This document shows positions 44,215 to 57,057 of a stretch of DNA of 64,000 bases, one piece after another; position 1 is the first letter of the stretch, and each line of letters begins with the position of its first letter. The notes under the pieces are model-generated. The model did no database searches and was not told the DNA's origin. It saw nothing but the letters and a program-made list of their open reading frames with translations. The translations under genes were made by a program, and so were the position numbers. The DNA comes from Orbilia blumenaviensis (lineage: Eukaryota; Ascomycota; Orbiliomycetes; Orbiliales; Orbiliaceae). The stretch covers positions 1,054,001-1,118,000 of the forward strand of contig JAVHNS010000001.1 of the NCBI GenBank assembly GCA_036872755.1, given 5' to 3'.

Positions 44215-46911
44215 ATGATTCCAGCTCACAACGCGATGGGACTTTACAACTACGCATATTCCGTCCTGCTAGTGAAGCAGGATGGCGGGAACGGAACAGG
44301 AGACTGTGGTGATGGAAGGGATTTTACTGATCCAAGGAGCGGGACTACGGACCTAGTCACACAGCTCACGATCTCGGTCGCAATGGGAATGTCAGCTTTC
44401 CTGTCGTTTTGTATTCTTCGTCCTCGATGGAATACCCTTTACAGTGCACGAAAAGGCAGTCAAGCAGCATCGTTACCAGATTTACCTACAAGTTTCTTCG
44501 GGTGGATACCAGCTCTCTATAAAATTACGGAAGAAGAGGTTCTGAGTGCTGCTGGGCTCGATGCTTATGTCTTTCTCGGATTCTTCAAGATGTCGATGAA
44601 GATGCTCTCAGTGTTTACATTCTTCGGCATATTCGTCGTCTCGCCGTTACATTGGAAGTTTGAAGGAAAAAGCGGGTTCGACTTCAGCCGGCCTGGGTCT
44701 AATAACACTTGTGGAAACGATACGGTACACACGTGGAACACTAACTACGGCCTCCCTTACAACGTTTTTAAGGATGACGATGGACCGAAGGAACCCAAAA
44801 ATACGGCTTGGTTGACGTCATATCTTGTTTTCGTTTACTTCTTCACTGGGGTTGCAGTATACTTCCTTTACGACCAGACGAAGAAGGTTGCCAATGTTCG
44901 TCAGAAATACCTCAGCCGCCAGAGTACCGTTACAGACCGCACGATTCGGGTATCGGGTGTTCCCGAACATCTACGCAATGAGGAGGACCTCAAGAATTTT
45001 ATCGAAGGGCTTCGTATTGGCAAGGTCGAAAATGTGACTATCTGTCGGGATTGGAAAGAGCTTGATAAATTGATGGATAAACGGATGAAGGTTCTACGGA
45101 AATTGGAGAGTGCGTGGACTGCTCCGAAAGGACAAGATCCACGAACCCGTACTGTTAAGACTGGATGGTTTGGTCTCTATGGGAAGAAAGTAAATCCGAT
45201 CGAGCAGTTCACCTCGATGCTAGAGGAGCTGGACGGACTCGTTCACGAAACAAGGCAGAAGGAGTTTAAGCCGGTCCCAATGGCCTTTGTCACACTGGAT
45301 TCAGTAGCAGCAGCAGTAAGTGCCCCCCTGCTCCCCAACGCCTTCTCATTAGGTTGGTACTATTGAGGCTAGTGCTAATATCGATCGAACTCTATTAGCA
45401 AATGGCAGTACAAGCTCTTCTTGATCCTAATCCTCTGAGCCTTATCGCCAATTTAGCACCAGCTCCTCACGATATCGTATGGCAAAACACATATATCTCT
45501 CGGGGACAACGAATCATTCGGATGTGGATTATTACGATCTTCATCGGAATTCTGACGATATTCTGGTTCTTACCGGTCGGTACGCTTGCAGGACTGTTAA
45601 ACATCAAATCAATCCACCGAGTTTGGCCATGGCTCGCGGATGTTCTGGCGAGCAACCAGCTGGTCAGCTCACTTGTACAAAATACTCTACCTACAGCCAG
45701 CTTGACGTTGTTAAACGTTGCCGTGCCGTATCTCTACGATTGTGAGTTATACCATTTTATGCCACTTACGTGCCATAAACTAACTATTCGAAGGGCTGTC
45801 AACCCTGCAAGGAATGATATCACAAGCCGACGTTGAACGATCTGTCGTCAGCAAGAACTTTTTCTTCACCTTCTTTAACCTATTCTTGATCTTCACGGTT
45901 TTGTGAGTTCTTCTTCATGGTAGCCACAAATCCGGTCCCTTTGCTAACAACGAACACAGCGGTACCGTTTCCGATATGTACAATGTTTTGAAAGATTCGC
46001 TGAAAGACTCGACAACCATAGCCTATCGCCTTGCTAAATCATTGGGCAGTTTCGCTCAATTCTATACCAACCTTATTGCTTTACAGGGCATTGGAATGTT
46101 CCCGTTTAGACTATTGGAGTTTGGTACTGTAGCTCTATACGTGGCATCACGACCGAAAACGCCTCGAGACCACGCTGAACTAAACTCTCCTCCGGCTTTC
46201 CAATATGGGTTTTTCCTTCCGCAGCCGATCTTGGTGTTGATACTATGCATTGTTTACAGCTTACTGGAAGCTGGGACTGTGATGCTCGGATTTGGTTTGA
46301 TCTACTTCAGCTTGGGATACTTCACTTACAAGTATCAGCTTCTATATGGTGTGTAATAACCTCGTCGCTTCGGTTTGTTAATTGAAAACTAATAGGGTTC
46401 CAGCAATGGATAATCCTCGTCATGCGACAGGAAAAGCCTGGCCGATGATCGTGTACAGAGTTTTCATCGGATTGCTTCTTTTCCAAGCATCTATGGCAGC
46501 CTTATTGTCGCTTCAAGGTGCTCTTATTCGAGGACTTTTGATTCTCCCGCTCTTGGTCGCCACTATTTGGACTTGGTGGTTTTTCCGAAAATCATTTTCG
46601 CCGCTCATGTCATACATCGCTCTCAAGAGTTTACATGACCCGCAGGATGGGCCAAGGGAAGGCAACCTTATCGACATTGAATCGGAAACTGTTGATGAGA
46701 GCAGGGAAGTGGGGAGCAGATTTGTTAACCCAAACTTAGTAGCAGAGTAAGTAACTCCCTAACATACGCCGAATGATGCTACAAAATGCTAATTTATTTC
46801 TACAGACTTCAAGGGCTCTGGTTACACAGCGGTATCGGTAGCGCAATAGGAGCACTCCCCGGGATTACAGGCGTCCTCCCCGTTATCTCCGGCGCGGGTG
46901 GCCGCGTCTAA
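44215..46911 (+). CDS. CSC1/PHM7-type (OSCA/TMEM63) osmosensitive calcium-permeable channel
   Basis: Integral membrane protein of the CSC1/OSCA family, cation channels opened by hyperosmotic or mechanical stress. Six exons: 44215-45315, 45399-45741, 45794-45902, 45960-46348, 46404-46746, 46806-46911 (796 aa); introns are 52-83 bp. Order of features: an N-terminal membrane segment with ILRPRWNTLYSARK, two more membrane helices, and a cytosolic RRM-like loop (TIRVSGVPEHLRNEEDLKNF ... FVTLDS). The pore region follows from APAPHDIVWQN through several hydrophobic helices (GTLAGLLNIKSI; FNLFLIFTVFGTV; LLEAGTVMLGFGLIYFSLGY), then DNPRHATGKAWP and a Gly/Ala-rich end. The start could instead be the internal ATG at 44236. 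Family members can be longer at the C terminus, but this stop is clean. Confidence 0.93.
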
Positions 46912-48650
46912 TAAACCATTACCTTCACACCCTAACTACAAAAACCAGCATTCGATGGCGCATTTTCCAACGTTAATATGTGCATTTCCGGCATACGGTT
47001 TCCAAACATAGACCTTTAATATATACATGGGGCTGTACATTTAGTATACAAAGGTATAGCGGGGTGTGGTCCCATTCTTTTTTTTTTTTTTTTTTGTTTT
47101 TGGCGCGTCCCGCTTCAAGCATCATAGGCGTACGCTTTGAGCGAGATAATATTGATGTTTGTTTTGTGCTCACCTTTAATAATTTCATACTGCGGCACAC
47201 ATCTGTGTCTTGTATTAAGTATCTTAATTATATGACGTTTAACGCGATTATATCTCAGCGGGACGAGTAGGTCGCTACATACGTTCTTAGAGCTAACTAC
47301 TATACAAAACTCCCTATGTTTCGATTTTTCAAAGTTGTCAGCCAGGGATATATTTTATCGTCGTTGAAACTCGGGTTCCCCCGGCGCATTGATAACGGAA
47401 CTTCCACTAGAATTGATGGCCCAGTTAGCCGGGGATGTTCCGGCGCTTCATTAGGCAGATGCGGGCGTCGGATAACGGATTTTGACTTTTTTTTGTTTTG
47501 TTCAAAAGCCCTCAGCCGACTGGCTGTGCCGTTCGTCCTTCCACACACACCTTAATTTACCACTCTTATGCTTTAGGTTTCCGGAGCTTGATAGCCGTCA
47601 GAGCTGCGGGCTGGCGTTTGTTTTCAAAAAGTTTTTGTATTAAGCCTAGTACACTTATTTATGTATTTCTTGGAAATGTAGCACACCATAGCTATTTCGA
47701 TATTCTGATATTCATGCAAGCCTCAAGCTCAAGGGGTCCAGACCAGAATAACATGCATGGCGTCATACACATATGATGAGCAGGCCTATCAGTTCCCCAA
47801 TTATTCCTTTCAGAAGGCCTTCAGTCATTTTCAATTTAATACTTCACAACATGCATGTTAAGGTTTCCATCTTAAAATCAATAGCATTAAATTGATTGCA
47901 CAGTTACTTAAGTACCCGGTCCAGCTGGATTTTTTCTTGAATGTCAGTATTGACGACCTAGCTACTACTGACTGACTATATATAACCCTGATTTGGACCT
48001 TAAATGGCATTCTTAAGATCCGGAGGCATCGATCCAACGGCGATTCGAAAGCCGTATTAAGCAGCTTTCTTCACAGTTCCCAGAAGCATAACTATAAAGT
48101 TGCGACAGGTAATTATTTCATATGGACTCTATCAACATATAAAGAAATATCTTCTTCTTAAGTCTCAAACCTGAAAGCCCTTAAACCCAATCCAATAAAG
48201 CGGATATCCAGGTATATTTGGATCGGGCAAAACCACTTAAGCGCTTCAAGCCCCATGACACAACTAAATGGTGTCAGACGGACAGGGCTCAAGAAGAAGG
48301 ATATATCTCTTATCTTATTAGGGTATATTAACTTAACTATGAGACCTATAAGTCAAGACAAGCCTTGTCGGAGGTATTGATAATATCGTATCTGGATCTA
48401 GCCGCGAGGGAAAGACCCTTAAGACCCACTTGTCGAGACAGGAGGGGCACCGTTCAGGAAAATCCCACACCCGCTTGTGTTGCTAGGTGCGTCTGTAGCT
48501 AGTCGCTCTCACCCATACACCAACCAGAGTTAGCATACTACTTGCTGTGATCTTATTGAATGCCACTTCCATTCCCCATTACTTTCAATTTTTACCCAAA
48601 ATCATATAAAACAATCAGACCTGCAAGTGGAGAAAATACTCTCACAGAAA
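46912..48650. other. Intergenic, gene-free
   Basis: About 1.7 kb without a supported gene. There is a T run at 47077-47094 and AT-rich DNA from 47800 to 48400. Frames at 47316-47776 are short and unsupported. No repeats shared with other parts of the window were noticed. Confidence 0.55.
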
Positions 48651-50429
48651 ATGTCAGTCACAATAGAGGCACGCTTGAAGCCTGACTATGGGGGTTCTTT
48701 GCAAGAAGCTATCCCAGTTTTGCGAGACTGGGTCACAACAAACTACGGCACTCTTTCACTGGGGCAGACACTTGATGGTGGGGGTAAGTACTGCATCATT
48801 GGCCCACGGATGCATGGGATGCGAGGGCCTAGAAGCTGATACGAGGTCTATCCATGCTTGCAGACATTATGGGCACCCTCGCAGAAAATATCGAACGCCT
48901 CGTAGTGAGTGACACCTCTGAAGGCGATGCCCTTCGGGGGGTGGCAACATCCACTGCCAAAATACGGGTACACCCGTACAAGTACTTCAAGTCACCACCC
49001 CAAACAGTTGAGATACCCATGGGAAATGAAGCCGGAGATTGTTGTCCAACAGTGTTGATGCACGAATTGCCCTCCGTCAATTTCGCTGCGACGTGGGATC
49101 AACTGTTTTTCGAACCAGACATCAAGCCAGCGTTGCTTAGATTTGTCACATCCATACGTAAGTTCTCGTGTGAACTGATATCATGATAGCCCGACGATCA
49201 CAAAGTAGATGAGAAGAATGTGATCTATCATTAATAACAGGAGAGAAAGCGGTTGGGTGCTAACACGGCTAATGTACGCTTCGTACAAACGAAAAAAAAA
49301 CAAAAGTGATTTTCTCGGATAGAGGAGTTAGCCTAGACTGCGTGTCTTGGAATCGGATCATACTGCTGCACGGGGGTGCAGGTTCTGGGAAAACGACACT
49401 CTGTCGGGCCCTAGCCCAAAAAGTTGCCATGCGGTCGTTCTCGAAATTCAACCGGACAGTCCTATTGGAGATTAATACCAAGACACTCTTATCGCGGTGG
49501 TTTGCAGAGAGTAGCAAACTTGTGGATGCCCTGTTCAACTGGATCCACACTCAAACAGCGTCCGCACCGGATCAATTCTTTTGTATAATGATAGGTACGG
49601 ACTCTGGCATGGATAGAACGAGAGGTGAAGCGGATAGTGGCGACTATGCCTGTCACTTTATGCTAATTTAGTTTACGGTGGGGCCCGTTGAACAGATGAA
49701 GTGGAATCCCTAGCCTCTTCTCGAAGGGCGGCAGCTTCTGCAAATGAGCCAGCTGACGCCATACGAATCGTTAACTCGCTCTTGACATCTTTGGATAGGC
49801 TAAAGTGCCGCCGAAACGTCCTAATATTGACAACATCAAACTTGCTTGAGGTGATAGATACCGCCTTTCTGGACAGGGTAGATCTCTGTCAGCATGTGGC
49901 AGCTCCCTCGCTTGTAGCCACATATAGTATCCTTCTCAGTTGCATGCAAGAACTGATCCGGTGTGGTATCATAATTCCTGAAAACGAAGAGGTGTGTACC
50001 CTGACGTCGAAGAAGCAACCCTTCCGTTCTTGTTCAAGCTTTCCATGCAGGCGTAGGCTCAATTTTGGACTCTTTAAGCGAAGATTGACCTACAAGGGAG
50101 CATTTCATGAGGCTGTTGGTGTTTCAACCACTAAATTTTCTCTTTCCCGGATTCAGGCGTCGCTATACGACTACAACATGGCTCACGTTTTCAAAACCGT
50201 TCGGCCGGATTTGCCATCATCAAAGCTACTTGCTGTCGCTGCACAAGCGAAGGGCCTAAGTGGCCGTGCTTTAAGGCGAATACCCCTGCTTATGCATGCT
50301 ACCTCCGTCGAGGACGAGTCCATGGGCCTGTCAAGCGCCTTAGATGCCATGCGTCTTGTTGTCGAGGCAGAACAAAAATCCGCTCGATTGGCTGTAGTAG
50401 CAAATAAGGAGGTTAATTCCACAATTTAA
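48651..50429 (+). CDS. PCH2: Pch2/TRIP13 AAA+ ATPase, meiotic checkpoint remodeller
   Basis: Remodels HORMA-domain proteins (Hop1, Mad2) in meiosis and the spindle checkpoint. Four exons: 48651-48783, 48864-49157, 49307-49594, 49696-50429 (482 aa). The N-terminal substrate-binding domain is followed by LIFSDRGVSLDCVSWNRII, which parallels the family's LLFSDxxVxxxxxxWNR block. Then: Walker A GGAGSGKTT near residue 165, LSRWFAESSKLV, Walker B FCIMIDEVES near 237, sensor 1 ILTTSN near 283, Arg-finger region FLDRVD near 298, and sensor 2 GLSGRALRRIP near 426. All catalytic motifs are intact, so it is not a pseudogene. The segment between the Arg finger and sensor 2 is somewhat longer than in TRIP13 and Cys/Arg-rich (SCSSFPCRRRLN), which may reflect a missed intron or a lineage insertion. 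Confidence 0.93.
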
Positions 50430-53400
50430 GGCCCCATAGTAGCCTGTATTATTGTGTATAGAAGGATGTTGCTGCCACAAGTCGTTAGTGGAGCTCGCCC
50501 AACGGATAGGGACAGATCTTGTCTTAGTCGCCGAACCTGGTACTGTTTCTCGAAACAGACCGATAAAATCTCCTATTTCGTTATCTGGAAAGCAGCTGCG
50601 CTGGACTACGCTGGATGGCTGAATCGGCTGCATTCTGGGCACCCCACATTCTATTTAACAATATCCTGACCGGTCTGTCATGTGAGAACAATTGGTTTTC
50701 TCTTCGAACGGATGCGGATTAGTTTAATATTAATTCACTAATATTGCCTGAGGCCCTGTAATGATTTGGTAACGACAACCATAAAATGATTTTCTCGCAA
50801 ACAAGTCGGGACCATGCTAGCTAGACTAGACTGCCTATCACGCACTAAGAGCCGTTGTGTTTGTTGTATTTTGAAATGATGCGTGTTCCAGATTCCCGGG
50901 ACCACTCCCACTTAACAACATAGCCGGGTGCCTAGGGAGTCGAGTCTGTGAGCCCGGTTTTTTTTCTGAGGCTAAGATAACTTGGCTACTTAGGTCCTAA
51001 ACATTTACATATCCGTAACAAAAATTAACAATGGTAAAATGAATTCCTCTTCTGGTTTCGGCTGTGCATTGGTCACTAATCCGATACAAGAGGGGTTAAT
51101 GCTAATCGAGCAGCGAAGCAGGAATCGTAGGCGAGGTCCTGGTATACTAAGCTATGTGTCCAACATCTTACCATTCGAACCGCGGTTTCTTGACCAGCGT
51201 GCGCTTACTATCAAACTCACAACCATTCCGAGATTATCATCTTGCTCGCTAGCCATAGAAATGGCAAGGGTCTCGCCATACACAATGGGCGGTCGGCCGG
51301 CGGAGTCGAATTATCGATCATGCTTGTCAAGAAATAGCGCAGGCTCCAAGGCTGGGAATCCCCTGCAGGGTCGAGCCCACCCTTGCCCTCCCAGCTTGAG
51401 TAAATCATGCGACGCTACGTTGCGGCACAGGATTTTGTTCTCGGTCAGCCAAAAAACTTCGAACAGTCCAACTGGGACGTTTTATGACATGATGTTCTAG
51501 TGCAGTTTGCAGTGACCCGGATATTTCTGAGTACAGTCCACCCTCCAGATGCACCGAAACTCTTCCATTCTTTGGTAGCGAACCATGCATAGATATGCAC
51601 TGTGCATTGATACATGTTATAAATCGCTAGGCTTACAGGTACACACATACAGGTGCAGGAAGGGGAGACCCTGTTGCATTTTGTATAATTTTAGGTTTCG
51701 GCCGTCATATCTTCGGTACGTTCGCATTTTTGTATATGGTATAGGGACTAGATGGTCACTCGAAGATGCAGTTGGCCAGGTCCACATTTCTTCCACCTGC
51801 TCCTCCTCTTCCACGAATACAGGCTATAATTAGGCGTTTAGTCCGAAATGGTGGAGTGCAATATTAAAGACGCTCCATTCCCGTCGGCATGCTCCCAATT
51901 AGGAAGATTTGAAGCCCTGATAGGAAATCGACTATGGTGAACAGGGTGAATGGCTGGGCGGCAAAGCTCCCTATTTCTTGCAAGCTTGTTAGAGGGACGT
52001 ACGACGTCTAATGTAGAATCGCTGATGGTACTCTCACACCGTCTGCGGTATTGAATTGGCTCAACCGGTTAAAACAGCCCAAGAAGGCTACTTCAGTTCC
52101 AGCCGTGTGCCGACACTTCCCTTTCCCCAGCTATAACTAGCCTTTTTGGCGCTTCACAAGATGCAGCCGGTATACTATGTCGACTGACAAAAAAAAGCCG
52201 CCACCATACTTAGTACCATTTCGTTCATAAATAGTTTTATTCCGGTTCGTATATTGTCGTAGCCAAGACACGGGATAAGGGGACTTACCGTCGATATGCC
52301 AGATGTCGTGGTTCTCCTGAGGCGCAATATCTCATTGCTTTTCCGATCAATGTATGTCAAACGATAAACACGACTCGCAATGAAACCACAGATCGGTACT
52401 ACGCATATACGCCAAAGCCTTTCTTTTCTTTTCTTTTTTTTTTTTTGGTTTGCCTTTGGCATGCACTTTGGGGAAGCTAGTCATTCGACTTCTCGCGGGT
52501 ACGGAAATGCCCATGCTTCAGTCAGGTCTTGAAATCGACCCACCACACACGAGGTACCCCAGCTGTTTCACGGTACCAAGGGTGAAGTATACTAGTATAT
52601 GGTGGTGGACAGCGGCTGTTGTCCCCATCCAGTCATCGACAGCATAATTTATGTGAATCACAAGGCTTCGTATGTTGGATCGTCCAGTCTAGTTCGATTT
52701 GGAGTGGTTTTTTTTTTCACATGCATGTATGTAGGTTGAAACAACGTTAATCTACTAAATTCCACAAGAGAGTTGGGATTAAGTCTGTATGGCCGCGTGC
52801 GGGGGCTCTGCGGACGAATTAGCTAGTCGACTTAGGCTTACGCTATACGAGGCAAAAGCTCTGGACTTGGCAGGCATTAGCTTCGCTCGCTCGGGATGGA
52901 ATGTAACAAGGTGCATTGTATGTCACTGACGGAGTTGCCGCAGCTTAGCAGGCCTATAGGCATTTCTTTCTTCCCTTTTTTTGGAAAGGGTTTACCAGGA
53001 ACCCGATGTAGTTGGTTTTTAAAGTTACAACCTGTGCCACTTGGGTTAAACCTAGGCCAGAGATAGGCAAAGTCGCGCGGGAAACCCTTCGGCCGTATGA
53101 AGTTTGGATATTTGTTGTAAAGTATATAAAAGCAAGTTAGGATCTCGACGGTTGAGATTTTTAAGCTTATATTTTAATTAATCGACCAGACTTTCAAACC
53201 TAACCCGGCTCGCCCGTGCATGCTATAACTTTCTTCCCGAGCTATTTTGTTTAGGGAGACGATATACACTCTCTATACTTCCTTGATCCTCTCTACTATC
53301 GACTTTTTGGTACGAGTCGGTATTAACATATTCTTCCTTCATATATCTATCAGCCGTATACGTATCTCAAAATTCATCAACCTCACCGCTACTTACGGTT

Positions 53401-53528
53401 TCACGGATATCAACATATCCAACCCCCCCAAGCAAAACGTTTATATATACACCTGTCAGCTGGCAACAGCTGCACCTCAACAAGTCAAAATTTCGTCCCT
53501 TTATCTTTCACAGCGTCCCTACGTGGTG
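50430..53528. other. Gene-poor stretch
   Basis: About 3.1 kb without a supported gene. The longest ATG-initiated frame is 51039-51500 (+, 153 codons: Ser/Arg-rich, no recognised motif), overlapped by open minus-strand frames. This could be decayed coding or transposon DNA, but no family is recognised. T runs occur at 52430-52446 and 52707-52717. The small Cys-protein promoter is at the right end. Confidence 0.5.
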
Positions 53529-53864
53529 ATGGAGGAAATACCACAGTGCCGGTATATCTGGAAAGAATACCAGTGCGGAGGTAGATTCCAAGATAAACAG
53601 ATACACCACTGCTCTAAACATCCTATCAACGAACAATGTCCTAATGCCGTGGTGGATAGTTATTGGGATATGGGAAAGAATTGCCGTACCTGTTCTGCCA
53701 TAGTAAGGGCGCAGAATAGACTTGTAAAAATGCAGGAAAGTCTTGGTCGGCTTATAAACGGACAACCTTTAGACCTTTCTGCGATTAGTAAGCTGGAGGC
53801 GAGTATTAATCGGCAAAAGGAGGATATACTTGCATGGCGGATACAAGGGCATGCTGACAGGTAG
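53529..53864 (+). CDS. Small Cys/His protein, possible zinc-binding, unrecognised
   Basis: A single-exon 111-aa protein starting at the ATG of MEEIPQCRYIWKEYQCGG. The frame is open further upstream but only from a non-ATG codon. It carries seven cysteines and two adjacent histidines in the pattern C-x8-C-x11-HHC-x8-C-x17-C-x2-C, suggestive of a compact zinc-binding fold. The second half is helical and amphipathic (VRAQNRLVKMQESLGRLI; ISKLEASINRQKED), with no signal peptide. Similar short Cys-patterned proteins are common as lineage-specific families in Pezizomycotina, which is a general impression rather than a match. It is isolated in a gene-poor stretch between PCH2 and CCT2. Confidence 0.65.
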   Translation: MEEIPQCRYIWKEYQCGGRFQDKQIHHCSKHPINEQCPNAVVDSYWDMGKNCRTCSAIVRAQNRLVKMQESLGRLINGQPLDLSAISKLEASINRQKEDILAWRIQGHADR

Positions 53865-55036
53865 TCGACGGACTTGTTATATATATATACGTAAGTGAAG
53901 ACCGCCTTACTGGGCTCAAGCTCATAACCTTCATTAATTGTTAACTCGAGCCCGTGTGTAGCTCTCGGTACCGGATTCTCATACGAAATTTAGCGACCTC
54001 GATCTTTTCGATAGATAAAGTTCTAATTTCCGAAGAACGCCACTAGGGATGAGATGGTGTTCAAAGTATAGATACCGGAGCAAGGGTTGTTACTTCGGGA
54101 GATAATGCGATTGAGAGTTGGCTTTAAATTACATCATCTTAAAACTTATACTCCTATATACACTACCTCATAGATTTACACTGGGTCTAGAGGAATCTTG
54201 CGATTACCTTACGAATTTATGTTTTAGCTACGCGGTCTTACAGAGCGGGTTTGGTTCAATAAAATGGCGGGGGGTTAATTAAACTATTGTCCTGTTTGGT
54301 GCGTAATGCATGTTGAGCTGATCGATTTGGTAGCGATAGCTTTGGAATTATTAATACGTTGACTCGAATTGACAATTTATAAATCTACATCACCCTATTT
54401 GAAATTTCACCTAGTGTTCTTCATCCCGGACTGGTATACAAGATCTTAAGAAAAGACCGAGATCGCGCACTTAAAATTTATCTGATTCCGAGTTACTCCG
54501 TATGTATGTTAGCGCTGCCCCAGTATTTCCGATACATTTGTATAATATAACTTACTCTCGTTCGTCGAACCTAAGGCCCCTCATTTCACAATCCAGTCAA
54601 AGGACCGTTAAATTTTGTCATGTTATATTGCAATTGCATCAAAAAAAGAAAAGAAAGGCCTAAATAATCTGATAACCATGATTTGGGAGACTATTAAACT
54701 ATCTGTAAGTATTGGCATGTTTCAGTAGTAGGCCTAAGTCGAAGACTTTCTCCCCCACTTTGTTTCGAAGAATCTCATTTAAGGTTCGTGGTCCAGAATG
54801 TGACAACCTGTTGCATTTTTGATGTTACACTGTGGCGTAAGGCTGGTGAGTCCTGTACGCCACACAACCCACCAAACGTAGTATCGATAAACTTTGGTGA
54901 CAAACGCCCCTCCAAAACCGAAAAAAAGTTACAGCATTCGACACAGCACCAAGCTCTACCTTCACGTCAAGAAACCCCCCCCCCCTCTATCATATCGCCA
55001 TTTCCTTCATCATACCCCCAGAATAATAATTTCGAA
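53865..55036. other. Intergenic, CCT2 promoter
   Basis: AT-rich spacer with no gene recognised. An open frame from about 54788 runs into the CCT2 start region and contains a C run near 54971, but it reads through the first introns of CCT2 and is not a separate gene. Confidence 0.6.
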
Positions 55037-57057
55037 ATGGTAAGCAATAGCTGGATACTAGAGCTACTAAGTATCTTGGAAAAAGCTAACACTTTGCGGT
55101 TCCAGGCAAGCTTTAATCCTGTCAACATCTTCGGTGACGAGGTCATAGAGGAGAAGGGCGAGAATGCGCGTATGCTTTACTCTACCACCCGAATATCGTC
55201 AGATCGGAAGCTTATGTATATCTTAAATAGGTCTTTCCGCCTTCGTCGGAGCTATCGGTACGGTCGATCTTGTGTGACGGAGCTTGGAAAACAGTGGATG
55301 CTGACTCGTGGGTAGCTGTTGGCGACCTTGTAAAGTCGACATTAGGGCCTAAGGGGATGGATAAAATCTTGCAGTCGGCGTATGATATCCCGAATAACCC
55401 CCCCCTCCCTAATGCTTTATATCAAGCTAATTACGATGTTAAATCTAGATCAACTGGCGAAATCACGGTTACAAACGACGGCGCTACCATCCTCAAGAGC
55501 ATTGCCCTCGACAACGCTGCTGCCAAAGTTCTTGTCAACATCAGTAAAGTCCAGGATGATGAAGTCGGTGATGGAACAACATCTGTCTGCGTCCTATCCG
55601 CCGAACTTCTACGTGAAGCCGAGAAGCTTATCGACCAGAAAATCCACCCACAGACGATAATAGCAGGGTTCAGAACGGCAAAGGAGGCAGCTTTGAGAGC
55701 ACTACAGAAAGCTGCTGTGGACCATGGATCCGATGCTGCAGCTTTCAGGGAAGATTTATTGAACATAGCTAGGACTACTTTGAGCTCGAAGGTTTTGAGC
55801 CAGGATAAAGAGCACTTTGCAAAGATCGCTGTCGATGCTGTGTTGAGGTTGAAGGGCAGCACAAATCTTACCAATATTCAGATTATCAAGAAGGCCGGTG
55901 GAAAGTTGATCGATTCTTACCTGGATGAGGGCTTCATTTTGGATAAGAAGATTGGTGTTAACCAGCCCAAGAGACTGGAGAAGGCTAAGATCTTGGTAGC
56001 GAATACTGCTATGGATACCGACAAGATCAAGATCTTTGGTGCCCGTGTCAAGGTTGATTCGACAGGCAAGCTTGCAGAGCTCGAGAGAGCAGAGAGAGTA
56101 CGTGAAACGATGCGAAATAAGCAACCGTATAAAAATAGTCTAGCTGACACGAGTGAACAGGAAAAAATGAAACAGAAGGTCGAGAAGATCAAGGCTCACG
56201 GAATCAACTGCTTTATCAACCGACAGCTTATCTACAACTGGCCGGAGCAGCTTTTTGCCGATGCGGGTATTGTATCGATAGAGCATGCAGATTTCGATGG
56301 TATTGAGCGTCTGGCTTTGGTTACTGGAGGTGAAATCGCATCAACTTTCGACCATCCCGAGAGCGTAAAGTTGGGACACTGCGACCTCATCGAGGAGGTT
56401 GTAATTGGAGAGGACACCCTTATCAAATTCTCTGGAGTCGCCGCTGGTGAGGCTTGCACTATTGTTCTACGTGGAGCTACCGAGCATCTGTTGGAGGAGG
56501 CCGACCGATCTCTCCACGATGCTTTGTCAGTTCTATCACAGACCGTCGTCGAGACAAGAACCGTTCTTGGAGGTGGTTGCTCTGAGATGCTGATGTCCAA
56601 GGCTGTCGATACTGAAGCTCAGAATGCGGACGGAAAGCACGCTTTAGCTATTGAGGCCTTCGCAAAGGCTTTGAGGCAGCTCCCAACTATTCTAGCTGAC
56701 AATGCGGGTTTCGACTCGAGCGAACTTGTAGCCAAATTGAGGTCTGCAATTTACAGCGGTCACTCAAATTCGGGGTTGGATCTGATGACACCAGGTGGAA
56801 AGATTGCCGACATGCGTGACCTCGGCGTTGTAAGTTGCCCCTCCAAAACTAGCTGTCTAGACAACATATTGCCCATCCCTTCCTTTTTGCCCGCGTATGA
56901 TGCATTAGGAGTTCCCGAAGCTGACTAGATTCCCTTGCAGATTGAAAGCTACAAGTTGAAACGAGCTGTTGTCTCATCGGCGTCCGAAGCCGCAGAGATG
57001 TTATTACGGGTGGACAACATCATCAGGGCAGCACCAAGGAGAAGAGACCGAATGTAA
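55037..57057 (+). CDS. CCT2: T-complex chaperonin subunit beta (CCT2)
   Basis: Subunit of the cytosolic TRiC/CCT ring that folds actin, tubulin and WD40 proteins with ATP. Seven exons: 55037-55039, 55106-55169, 55231-55257, 55316-55379, 55449-56097, 56161-56829, 56941-57057 (530 aa; yeast Cct2 is 527). The ATG alone forms exon 1 and exon 3 is only 27 nt. The splices rebuild the conserved start [47 protein letters not shown] and VTNDGATIL. The nucleotide motif GDGTTSV is near residue 92. [30 protein letters not shown] and [10 protein letters not shown] match the beta subunit specifically. Introns at 55380-55448 (69 bp) and 56098-56160 (63 bp) are both multiples of three without stops, so a naive reading gives a longer protein; family alignment shows they should be removed. 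Confidence 0.96.

Noticed and set aside
54788..55315. 175-codon ORF upstream of CCT2 as a separate gene
   Set aside because: It reads through the CCT2 start and its first introns; correct splicing reproduces the conserved CCT2 N terminus instead.
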